DNA from: Zygnema cylindricum
Taxonomy: Eukaryota; Streptophyta; Zygnematophyceae; Zygnematales; Zygnemataceae
Length of the DNA stretch: 64,000 nucleotides
Assembly (NCBI GenBank): GCA_037447655.1
Contig: JBBHKE010002220.1
Span: 31,460-95,459, forward strand
Reading direction: 5' to 3'
In this document: in pieces, positions 11,801-23,709 of the stretch
Position numbering within the stretch: position 1 is the first letter of the stretch
How the letters are laid out: every line of letters begins with the position of its first letter
Position numbers and translations under genes: made by a program
The notes under the pieces: generated by a model
Databases searched by the model: none
Seen by the model: only the letters and a program-made list of their open reading frames with translations
Told to the model about the DNA's origin: nothing

Positions 11801-14800
11801 CTGATGCTCAAAATTTTATTCTTCTTTTGAACAAATAACACCCACAGAATGTTGTGCTGTCTGCCCATTCCACATCCATAGTTCTTTCCATTTTGAGTGG
11901 TATGAGCTGAATTAGAATTACAAGTAAAAATAACAAAGGTCACTAAAATTGCTGCGTCGATATTCGGATAGATGAGAAAATACTGTTGAATACTGCATCA
12001 TTTGAACTGAATTTCATGTCAGAAGTAGGACTACCTTGATGCGAATTTGGGGGGCGAGCTTTCCCCGACTGATACAAGTCTTCGACCTGCTGAATGCCGT
12101 CTATTTTCAGAATCCCCGTCCAGCTGTTCCACAGAAGAGAGAAACGATGTAAGAAAAATCTATGGACACTTTCTCACCTATCAGTCATCCGGAATTCATG
12201 GTAAGAAGCAAAAGATGGGAATGGATTGGAGGAATCAAAACAAAGATAAGAGAACACATCATTTTGAAGATGAATTGAAAATAAATGAAGGCTACACCCA
12301 GAAATGAAAAGATCCCCTACTGAGAAAGACCTTAAGATTTAGCTAGGAAAAGCCATTAGATAAAAGCCAAATGACTTACAGATGACACTTCTGTATTCGT
12401 ATCTGTCCACGCTGAATAATAGTCATCACTCTCATCTGTTGCTCGCCTTCGAAATCGGCTCCGTCTATGGCTACCTCTTGTGGTCCAGCCTCCTTCACTC
12501 CATTTATGGCTTGGTCTCTCTCCCTCTATACTTTTTCTTATGTTGAACTGAGATTCCACCTTGCTTGCTGAAGTTTCTGGAGAGCCTTTGCTATTTTTTC
12601 CATCTTCTAATTCAGCGGCATAAGGCCCACCCGTACCCCATCGAGTCTGCTCCTCAAGTCCTTCCCTCTCATGGTATAACCCTTCCGCCTCTCTCGCACG
12701 ACCGTGCGATGATGGCCCTGACAATGCCAATGCCCGGACCAGTTGACCCTCTAAAGAGGCACCCTTGTTCAAGTCTCTTTCAGTTGTTGACTTCATTTGA
12801 GGCCCGTTATTTTCCTGTCTTCCACTCTCCTCTGTGACAGCATTAAGATGCTCTTCCTTTGCCTCTTCCTGTGAGCTTATCGACCTCTCTCTCATGCTAC
12901 TCGTCTCGTCTTTGCTTTCCTGACTAAGAAGCCCTGACGTAATGGAGCCAGCATTTTCTGCTGATAGTGTTTGTGGCTGACTGCCGAACCCTCCTTGGCT
13001 CCCTCCCTGACTTCCTCCTTCTCCATCTCGTGAACTCAGAGTAGCCAATTGTCCTTCGGCTCCAGATTTGCGACCCGAATCTTCACCCTCATTCTCTTCC
13101 CACTCTGATAAAGTTGGAAGCTCTTGCAGCTTCTTTGGACCCCATCTACTGTTGTCAGAGCTCTGTGGCTTTCCATTGGATTCCCACTTTCTATCGCCAG
13201 CAGAGGTCCCATGGTTTACAGGTTCTTCTACCTGTACATTGGGCCCCTCTCTCACCCTCACACTTTGTCTCCAACTCCTCTCACTCCTTTGTTCTTTCAA
13301 TGACTTGACAGCTGCTTCCTCACGTTCCATTCCTTCCATCCACTGCCTCCTCATCTCCATTTCTTCGTTGTCTAACTCTAAAGACAGCCTTGCCACCCGC
13401 TTTGCCCTCTCTTCCTCCACGTGTTTTATGAGATTTTCGTCCATTTCCCGGCATACTCTTTCAAACCTCTGCCTTGTTTCAGCCTTCAATCTAGCAACTT
13501 TCTGATCCATCTTTTCTTCCATGTCCTCCTTCACTCTCTCCAAACCCCTCTCTGCATCCTTCCTGATTCGTGCACAATCAAACTCAAACCTACTTTTCAC
13601 CTGAGCTCTGAAATCCTCCAGCCCTGCTGTAAGTTCCTGCTGAATAGCCTCTGCTTGTGATCTTCTCTCCGCTTCAATACGTGCAAAATCCTCCTTCAGA
13701 GCTGCCTCCGCCTGTCTCTCAACCCTCCCCCTCTCTTCAGCCATTTCTTCACTCACTTGCCTCCATCTCTCCTCATTTTCTGCACGTAACATAAGCTTCT
13801 CCCGGTATTCAGCAACCTCAGCTTCCACTTCTTTCATCAATTCGTCTGTTAATCTTGCCTTTGCCTCCATAAGAACCTCCTCAACCCCATCATCTTTATT
13901 TCCCTCGGTATCCACCTTCTCTGTCCGTGCTTTGGCCAATCTTGCCTCTCTCTTTTCTGCAATCTGGTACCTGAGATTAGCTTCCATGGCCTTCCGTGCC
14001 TTATTATACCTTTCTTCCCTTTCTTGTTTCAACTGTTCTTCAATCGCAGCCTCAAGTTCCACCACCTTCCTATTCCACAGATGGTCTTCTTCTTTTTGCA
14101 TGATATTCTCCCTTTGAGCCTTCAGAATGTCTTTCTCAGCCTGCCTTTCATCCTTTGATTCCTCTGTCAGTGTTTGCTCCGCTTCTCCTTTGCCTCCATG
14201 TTCCCCTTCCCCATTGTTTCTTTCCTGAATTGTATTGGTATCTCCTTTTCGAGACGCAGCCTTCTCCTGTGCCATAATTTCCTGCTCTGCAATTCTCATT
14301 GCCTGCGCCTCTTCTTGTACTTCTGTCCTTACTCTGTCCAGCATCTCCTGCCTCAGAAGCTTCCGTGCTTCTTCCGCTTCGGTTCTTAAATCTTCCTCAA
14401 GCTTCATCGTCAATTCTGTTCTAACCTCCTTCTCCAGCTCATCCATGCTTTTTGCAACTCTTTCTTTGATATCTTTTCTGACTCTATCCATCTCCAGCGT
14501 CTCTTCTTCAAAAGCAGCTCTCTGTGTTCGTGCCCTCATCTCAATTTTCAACTGTTCAATTTCCCTCTTTTCTCTTTCTTCCATTTCCTTCCTCACTGAT
14601 GCCAAATGTTCTCTCATCGCTATTTCTAGACTTTGTTTCTCCCCACCAATCTTCGCCTGCAATTCCCGAAACATATCAGCTTGGGTTTTCTCCATGCTCC
14701 TCACCACCCCATCCAACTTGCCAGGCCCACTAACTCTATCTGGACTCCATCTGCTGTTGGCTCTCCTATGTAAGCTCAGAGTCCTCCTTTCCTCATCTTG

Positions 14801-17800
14801 TAGTAGAGCTTCTGCCCTCGCCAACATCTCCTTCCTTCTCTGTACGATTAGCTCAGCCTCCTCACTTGCAATTTGATCAGCAACTCTCATCTCCATCTGT
14901 TTTCGACGCGCCTCGATCGTAGACCACTCCTCCAATTCAGCTTTGTCCCCGTCTCCCTGACTACCTATTGGCCTCCCTTCTCCGTTTCTATCATCCCTGG
15001 CTGATCCTAGTGCATTTGTTAATAGCTCATTCTCAGCCTCTGTGATCCTTACCTTCACCCTTTCCTCCATTTCTGCCATCAAAATTTCCATCAAACGCAT
15101 TTCCTCCTCATCAACTCTCTTCTTAATTTTTGCTCGCTGCTGTTCGGCATAGTCTCTCCCCTCATTCTCTGCCCTTTTCCGGACCCAATCCATAACCTTG
15201 GCCCGCTCAGTTTCCAAAGCCCCCCTTTCCAGCTCCCTAACCCGCCAATTCACTCTATCAGCCATGGTTGTTCTCTCATCTACTTCCCACTTTGACATTT
15301 CTTCTTCCAACCTCTTCTGAGCACCTTCAAGCTTCGCCCGCTTTATCATAGCAGCTTCCACTTCCACCTCCTCCTTGACTCTCTCCAGCATTTCCTTCCT
15401 CTTCTTTTCCAGCTCCTGGTCCTCTTGTTCTGCCACTACCTCTCCGACTCTGTCCAGCATCTCCAGCCTCTCCTGCTGTAGGGCCTTCCTCTCCTCTTCT
15501 ACTATTCGTACTCGGATTCTGTCACGCATCTGCTTCATCAAAACCTCCCATTCCCTTCTCTCCTCCTGTTCCACTGCCCTGCCTACTCGAGCTGCTGCTT
15601 CTCTCCTTGCACTTTCTAGCATTCGTACCTCATCCTCAGCAAGAATACCTTTGATTCGCGCAGCCTGCAAACTCCATCACACAGGGTCAAAAGTAAGCGG
15701 CATTTAGTTATTCTAAACTTATCAGAGCTCTTGCAAACGACGCAAACATAAACATTCAAGCCAGACTTCCTTGACATTATCCACAATAGGAAGATAAAAG
15801 TATTGGACAGCTACACAGTCAACGAAAAGTTGAGGAAGGAATTAAAATGCTTTCCAGATGAAACAAAAATTAGATACATTTATGCAGTATGTGCTCCTGT
15901 CCATTAAGTTCACAACACCACAACTTCACAGATTTCATTTTTCCTATCAAACTACATCTTGCGATTCCTATTTCAAACTGGTACCTGTTCACCCTGACTC
16001 TGGCTTGCTGCTGCTTGTTCCTGCTCCATGGTGGCCTTCCATTGGCGGACCAAAGCCTCAGGATTGCTACGAACTTCACCTGTACTCGCAGGCTCCTGTC
16101 CATCCACCTTAATCCCCCAAAAAAAATCAACCACAAGTACCTCAGGAGAAATCTGAGAGCATCATGAACTTCAGGAACTTATGTGTCAGGTCTGAACAGG
16201 TGACAGACTGACGCCCCAAATTAACCAAACAAAAAAACAGCGGCCTGGATACTTTTATCACAGCACAGATGTCCAGTGTAATTTCGCCAAACATGTCGAA
16301 TCATATTTATGTGGTATCATACAAACGTCCACTTACCACCTCTATTTTTTCAGGATCGATAGACATTCGCCGCCTTTCCATTGCTAACTGCACACCAAGC
16401 TCTTCTTGAATTCTCGCTAACATTTTCTGCTTCTCACGTTCCCCAATGGCTCTTGCAGCCATTATCGCCATCTCTCTCTCCTGTCCAATTAGAGCTCGTC
16501 CTTCCTCGGCCACCACATTTCGTGCATTCCCCAGTGCCCCTGCATCGAGGGGCTGCCCTACCATGCACACAATTCTTCAAACCCTTCAGAGGTTAAAATT
16601 TAAAAAATATTTAAGAGGAAAAACTATTTGGTCTATTAGTAAGGCTGCAATAATGACAAGGAAAGGATAGCTTTTTTTTTATGCATTGATAGCCACACTG
16701 GCACACTAAGAATTTAACAAGTAGTAGCTCTTGGAACCTGAATAGCTTTGGATGTCAGAGCTATAGGTTCCTGACAAAAGCAGTCAGACAGCTTCGTATG
16801 GCGTTAAAATAGACTCAAGTATGCATACAAAACCGCGTATTGCAACATTCTTTCATTTCTGGCGCCGCTGTAATGTCTGCATGCCCCAACAAATACAAAG
16901 CTATTTGTGAAGCTGACACCCTGTTCCATGCCACTAACATGAGACACAGCCATTTGTTGAACCCTGACCTGTCCTAGCTTCTCAGCCAGTCTATTTATCT
17001 CCTTCTCACGCTTCCGCATGAGCTGCTCTCTCTCTGCTTGAAACTTTGCAAGTCTGGCATCGCATTCAGCCTCAAACTGAGCTAAGCGCCTGTGGGAGGC
17101 GTCCGCAATCTCTTGCAAGCGCGCCTCTTCGTCGTCCTGGTCAGAAAAAAAAAGAGCAGGAGGGAAAGGACCTTAGTCATGGCAAGTAAGATTTTCTTAA
17201 CTCTCAACCTTCACAGGAATGAAAAGAAAACCTTGAAAAATCTCTAGTTTAAATCCTGCTTGAAAGTACTCTGATGCTATGGATTAGTATTCTAGCTTGG
17301 ATACACGCAAGGCCAGGGTGACCTCACACATGCAATACATGCACAATACCTGGCACCACCACTACCTGGTGTGCATTCTAAATACACCTGGCTGTTTTAC
17401 TTCCCCGGGGTCAGGAAGACAGCACGAGAATGGGAAAGATTGCTGCCGACCATGACTGTCAATTTGTTGGCAAAATTCTCTACTTCTTTTTTGAACCACC
17501 AAGTTCCATGCAATACATGCTAATCACACTCGAAAGCAGAATTTTGTTTGAACTACGTTGAGAAGAGCCTCTAATATAGACCCAAACTCACAAACAGTTC
17601 AACCCTCCCGCCACCCACTGGTTCAGGAGGCAAACAATAATTTTTCCAAACGTACTGACATGTGGATGCACGTAAGTTCAAGACCTTGAGTGCCATTCCT
17701 TAGCCCCACAGAAAGCCTGCTGGCCAAGCCTATCGTACCTTTAAACATGATGCTGAACAGGAAAAGAGGAAAAAAAATATCCTACACCAAGCACATCAAA

Positions 17801-20800
17801 TCATTCTACATTGCTATCTGTTGGGTGCTTGGGGAATAAATGGAAAGAAGCATCTTTGATGAACAGGAGGATGAACAAGACTTTCTGTTAAAAAATAACA
17901 GCAAGAATCTCACCTGGACCTGAGAAACCAGCTCCTCATCTAATCGTGCCAAGTGTTCATGTTGCTCTGTCTGCCTATGTCCCTTCCAGACATGACCTCC
18001 TTCCTCCACCTCTCTTTTTCGATCGTCTCGACTGCCTGAACTTCGTTCTTGCCCATCCTGCATACCCTCAACCTCGCACAGCAGGATATGTTGCCGCATT
18101 TGGTTCATTGGCAAGGGAGGCATACCAAGAAAAAAGCCAAGAAAAAAGCCAAGAAATTCAAGTCAAACAATGTCTGGTGTAAGTGAAATAAGTGAAACTT
18201 TGTGTCATATATTCAAGTTTAACAGAGGTGGAAACACTCCATCCCCTACTCAACAGCTTAACAACTACAATAGCCCAATGTACCTGCAAGGAATCTCCTT
18301 TATTTCAGCTTAAAAAATCAATCAGCACTAGTTCTGTAAACACTGTGCTAGAAACAGAGACTGTAGAGGACAAGACCAACAACACACAATGTGATTGGAT
18401 CACAGAGCTGCTATGTTGCATGAACACAATCCTGATGCATGTCCACAGGATGGTTAACCAGGCCAATTGGCAGCATAAACCTTTAGAAAAAAGATTTGAC
18501 GACCATTACACTGGGCAGATATTTTTTGTGCATTGCAAAAACATCACAAATTTTTTGACAACATTGTACTCCAACATCTCTCTTTCCAAACTTGCCATGC
18601 TTTTCGGTTCCTCCTTACCAGAGTGTGAGTATATTCTTCGCGCTCCTTTTTTTGCTTATCCCCCAATTGCTGTTTGAGACCATCTTCTCCTGAATCCATA
18701 TCACTGTCTCTCACCTCCAATCCTCTTTTAAATTGATCTTCCTGCCTTCGCTGCTCCCCAGAAGCCATCTCTGTTTCCTCTGGGTGCTGTTGCCTTCGCT
18801 CAGAGATCTGCAGATGAAAAAAAGGTAGAGTTTTCAAGTAGCTGAGATCAGGTTACGCATAAAAAACAAACGTGCAAAGAGATCTCGATATAGATTAATA
18901 GGGCAGTATGCCTATCAAGTGGAGACAAAAAACACAAATCAAGACTGTTTTCCTGGTTCAATCTTTCAACCCACAAATGACAAACAAGGATGTTGTCTTT
19001 TTTTTCGATGTTGACATACTTCTGTATTACCATGAGAAGAACATTGGTTTCAGAATGACCGACTCTCCACATCCGAAACTCCTTACCGTAGGACTTCCAT
19101 TGGTCTTTGATGGTGAGAGCTGATTCTGTTGCTGCAGTTGTCGACCAGCGTGTTCCCGATCCTTGTCACTAATCTTTGCTGTCCCACCGCTCGAGCCAAG
19201 GAGGAACATGAACAAATTAATGCTTTACTGAACCAGCCGGCATCACCCTTCCCCAGATAATACATCAGACTCTAAATCCACTGACATGACACACAGAACG
19301 TCTAGCGTAATGAACAAAGCATATTATGCCACATTGGCACAGCATATAAGGCCATGCTTGGGGGACATACACATCGGTGCTCATAAATAAGCACAGAGCT
19401 CATTTGAAGACCCTTCCAAACTCCTTTGGACAAGGCCTCAAAAAGAAGACCACTGCCAAGAGCAGATAAGCTTACACATTATGGATATCTCTTAGGACTC
19501 ACCTTCATTGGCGATGTACTTCGCAAAAAAGTAGTTAGAACTAACAAAGATTTTCTATGCATCGAAAGACGCTCCAAAGCGCCAAATGATGAACATCATC
19601 TACACAGCTGATGATGCTTCTCTAAACGCAAATTTCAGTGTACAAGAGTCGTTCGGGTGACATTTTTTTATTTTCCGGAGCCGGTGCACGGCATTTCGGC
19701 AAATCATTAAAATTTCGTAGTTAGAAGTACATTTTTGAACTATGCATGGCTAATGGAGTTAAGGGGTTACTTTTGACAAAACTGAGACACTTTGCTGTGG
19801 AAATTATCAGATATGTACCCTTCCTTTGTGTCGTTTTCTCATGTTAAATATCCCTTATAGTCGAAGAATAACCTCAAATTCAAATTGAAGAAATAGCCCA
19901 AGTTTAATAACGGAACTCCATGAAACCCAAGGTAGCCCTTGTTCTATATTGCGAGCAGAATCTCATAAAAATGAAGAATAAAAATTTCTTTCAAAGGCTC
20001 TCCAGGTACCTACCAACTCGTCCACTCTAAAGCTGAATTGTAAATGGATGACAATTCTTTCACAACTACACATCTCGCCGTTACCTTTTGTGCACCACAA
20101 GTAATTTAGCAGTGTCCAGAACTCTCTAAAAAAACCAGCATATGTCAGGGAAAGGTTCACACAAGAAAATAGACCATCAAAGACTGTGCCACCAGCAAAT
20201 AGCGTCAACAAAGCAGAAATCTGATGATCATATGGAGGGAAAGTCTCCATGAAACCCAGGTCTGGAAACACACCATAACGAGATGCGGCAACGAGTACAG
20301 CTCCGAGGGGATTCCCGCTTTCAGATCGCCGCAGGGAGTTTGAGACAAACTTAAATCTTTCCTTCCCCGCCCCACTCTGTGCCATAGCATGGGTTCGAAC
20401 ATGTGGAGAGTTGGGATATTGCATCTTCCGGACAGGTCCATCATCTGTCTCTGAGTCAGTCCATTCTCCTGATATCACACACAACATAGCCCATTCCGCC
20501 AATCAGAGCAGTATCTTGAGGACTTGAGCTTCAAATGAGCACTGCACCAGCAACAGAAGAAATAAGCATGCTCTGAAGGCTGCAACAATTCAATCAAAGG
20601 CATCAACCATTTGCAGACAAGTATATAATGATACACCATAAAGAAAAAAAAAAAACACTGATAACACAGTGACAACAGAAGAAAACATCTTCTGACGCTC
20701 CTGGAAAAAATTAAAGAAACAAACTACTCAGAAAACTAAAGACGCAGTTCATCAGTTACTCAATCGAATACACTGTTCAACATGCAAAGGCGGAGGCAAC

Positions 20801-23652
20801 ACAGGGAGATGAAATGCATCCAGTTCCAGTCGACTTTGTGGTCAGTCTTAGGCAGACATGCAATATGGCCATAGCCTAAATAGAAACTTTCTGTACAAAC
20901 ACGAGAGATGAATAAAGAAACTTAGACACAACTCAACGACACCAAGCTGCCCTGGCATTTGCTCGAGAAACAAGTTTATGATGCATTAAGTCCCAAAATA
21001 AACCCCACCCAATGTTTTGCTGCAGCTGCTAACCATGCCCGTTTACTATGAGAGGACGCCATTATCTGACCTTTGAAGGTTAGATAGTTAGGCTGAAGAA
21101 TAACACATACTAAAAAAGCTAGCCAGGGTCTCAAACTTACCGGTAGTCCGAGTTGTCACCGTGAGATCTCCAGAGCCACCTCGAGTCAAAGCAGCAACAG
21201 CTCGTTGACTGGGCCCTCCCGAGACCTCAGGAGACCAGGTACCAAAATTTCGCCCATTGCTTGATAAAAGGCTATTCCCAGTCTTCTTCAAAATCCCAGA
21301 CTTTGGATGACTGAAAGTGTATTGGTCCACTTTAGAAGAGTCCATTTCCCCTCCAGACACATGCCTGTTGGAACCCTGTAAAGAGCTTGTCCTATTTGAA
21401 CCTTTGTGTGGACCTTCAGCTTCACTGCCCGAGTTCTGTGTGCTTCGACCAGAGGAGCGACTCAATTTTCCTGGCGATCCTGGAACAAGCAGATAAAACA
21501 GTAGCATACAAAACACCAATGAATCAACTGATTGTAGAAAAGTATATAGAGACCATAATCCGAGTAAGTTTGTAGTGATGATTCCTAAAACAACTAAGGC
21601 CATTCCCAAACAATACAGTTGGGCCTGTCAGTTGTGACATTTAATTTGAGCAAAGAACAGACACAAAGGATAAGAAGACATTTGCAAGGAAAATGAAGGA
21701 AAAATGAGAGCGGGAAAAGAGGGAAAATAAAACTAAACTGACCTCTGTTCTTCGCTGATCCGTCATGAATGGGTGAATCAGGTTTGGAACCCAAAGCATC
21801 CCAGGGGCGGGCCTGGTTCGATGGAGATTGAAGAGAAGGCATGTTTTTTTCCCCACTGGATTTCCGCCGCTTCTCCTGCAAAATAAGCTCCCTCGCCTCA
21901 TGAAAACCAGCTGTTGTGATAGAAAAAGAATGTTGCCTAGACAACGCCAGCTCCTCGTATACATGTGAAAAAAAATGTCCTTAAACTACATAGAGACAGA
22001 AATAATCACGTAACACCTTCTGAATGCCAGTGGCAACAAAATATTCAAAAATATGACAACAGTAATCACGAAACCTGTGAGCTTCCTGCATTATGCCACA
22101 ATCGAGAGTAATTTTGATCTTTATGTTTCAATAACAAGGTGCACCCAATCATATGTGCCCAAGGATAATCCTTCACCTCGTCAACAGAGCTCCTCTGTTG
22201 GGCTGTATGAAGTGCTTGCAAAGAGCCCATTCTTTGCAGAGGCTTCAGTTGATGGGCTGGCTGCGGTGGCAAGGATGCCTGACGAAGCAACCCTGACTTG
22301 GGCTCTCCTGACTGTGGCTGCTGCTGCATGGAGATGGAATGCTGTAAGACAGCCTGCCCCGGAGGAGGCAGCTGATGGTCATGGACCGTTTGCAGTCTCC
22401 TGGCTTGCACCTTCGCCTTTTCCTCTTTATACAAGTTCCTGGTGCCCAAAATAGAACCTCTGTTACTAAAGATAACCTTAGGGACAACCATTTACAAGAC
22501 CTGCCAGAGGTCGTCCTCTGATATCTCAACGGTATCAACTGCTCACGCTGGAAACAAAAATGCCTGAGTTAGGCTGCTGATAATCAGAGCCCTACTACTT
22601 ACGAGCAGAACGTTATCTGCATTGCTCTTCCTCTGAAAAGGTTTCAAAATTGTTTCTAACTGCTTCCTCCTTGAACTTCGGTGACTTCTCCCAGTCTCGA
22701 AATAATTAAAACAACCAGCGATAATATTTCCAGTTCAACAAGGGACACCGATTCATAAATTCAAATGCTCACTTGCTTGCTTTCGTCTTTAGTTGAGCAT
22801 AATGCAGCATAGTAAAACAGGCTCTGCTCACCTGTAATGTTCATCACAGGGATGATCCCAAACACTCTCTCCTGTCGAAAAATTAAAATAGTAAATTTCA
22901 TCATCTGCCGTACGGCTGCATTCCAGTTTACCAGCCGACCACATTAGCTGAGATTAGATTCTGTGCGCAAAACCTCTTGGAAAAAACATATCACGATAAA
23001 ATGTTCACAAAGTTCACATCTTTGTCAGTTCAAGTGCTCGATGAGGTTTTACTTAGGAACTGCAGGTTTAACCAAAAAGAAAGATAATACAGAAACAGCC
23101 CCAACGCCAAAAAGTTGAGAACATAGAGGCAAAGTGGAGAGCTACACTGGACAATGTACCATGGCTTCCAATGGTCTGGTAAAGGAGCTTTAAGTCCCTC
23201 TCTAGCAATCCAAAGGAGCTCATTCTCCTCCGGAAGGTTCATCCCAAGCCATTGTGCATATTCAAGAATATCTGAGAAAGAAGACTCCAGAAGTTAGCTA
23301 GTGACAGAAGGGTTTTCTGTGATTTAGCGCGGTAGCTAGATTGGATTCTATCCGAAACGTCCTTCTGCCCAAAACACAGCTGCGGTGATACATTTGACAT
23401 TTCCTTTGCAGTCTGGCGTACAATTTTGCATATTCTATGAGGATAATCTATAGGATGATACGAATAATACTTTTTTATAAATTGTAAGTGAAATTTTTAC
23501 TTTACAAAAAAATTGAACAAAATGAAAATGGCAAAGATGTTGTTTGGATTCTTTTCTAGACAAATTGATTGAGTTCCAACAATCTTACCTTCCTGTGTAG
23601 GCTCATAATTCTCGTCTATTTCCTCTTCAAGTACGACACTACTCTCTGCCAT
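8851..23652 (-). CDS. CEP164: CEP164-like distal-appendage (ciliogenesis) protein with WW domain
   Basis: This is a 20-exon gene of about 2,285 residues; the human protein has about 1,460. CEP164 sits on the distal appendages (transition fibres) of the mother centriole or basal body, and in animals its WW region recruits TTBK2 to start cilium assembly. The first residues contain LEEEIDENYEPT, then DILEYAQWLGM and LLWIAREGLKAPLP, as in the family. The WW domain is at about residues 51-84, with W56, W78 and P81 and the segment DEIYYFNFSTGES. It is followed by CDEHYRNLYKEEKAK. The middle is low-complexity and S/Q-rich. Then comes about 1,300 residues of charged coiled coil, most of it in one exon. 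The C-terminus ends VPKLRVDIDDERELVINIRPK-stop (TGA at 8853-8851). The start at 23652 has a good context (A at -3, G at +4); in-frame ATGs at 23676 and 23709 are alternatives. A ciliary gene next to plant-type genes suggests a plant lineage with swimming sperm. Confidence 0.87.
12380..15664 (-). other. Giant coiled-coil exon of CEP164 (1,095 codons)
   Basis: This is one uninterrupted phase-0 to phase-0 exon of 3,285 nt. The first roughly 750 residues are long runs of E, R, K, A, M and L with heptad-like spacing (for example LKEDFARIEAERRSQ and REEMLDRV-like blocks), as expected of a rod-forming coiled coil. Short blocks of about 35-40 residues recur with the pattern E-x-M-x-R-V near their ends, so the rod probably grew by internal duplication. 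The last roughly 300 residues are S/G/E-rich and probably disordered. Long open frames on the other strand (for example 14235-14876) are serine-rich shadows of the coiled coil. Confidence 0.8.
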
Positions 23653-23709
23653 ACTTATTGAATCACTCGACTGCATGTTCTTTACCAAATGGGATCCACA
23701 ACAAAGCAT

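Larger units (their letters stand above)
8851..23709 (-). other. Exon map of CEP164
   Basis: Coding exons in transcript order (plus-strand coordinates, high to low): 23652-23589; 23271-23160; 22915-22832; 22438-22177; 21953-21743; 21479-21141; 20468-20274; 19178-19087; 18807-18619; 18072-17914; 17136-16969; 16552-16337; 16107-15985; 15664-12380; 12123-12087; 11595-11486; 11175-10407; 10316-10175; 10006-9818; 8962-8851. Donors and acceptors are GT/AG and the lengths sum to 6,858 nt, a multiple of three. Least certain are the donors at 20274, 12087, 10407 and 10175, which were chosen to keep phase, and the start of the last exon. A stronger acceptor at 9030 gives an in-frame extension but needs phase 0. 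The introns contain nothing recognisable. Confidence 0.72.

Noticed and set aside
14235-14876. 213-codon plus-strand open frame
   Set aside because: Serine/leucine-rich shadow of the CEP164 coiled-coil exon on the other strand.
22603-22687. Exon-like open stretch (minus) bounded by GGGAG and GTAAGT inside a CEP164 intron
   Set aside because: Including it would break the frame into the next exon, which joins directly in phase to the WW exon and gives the expected family sequence.
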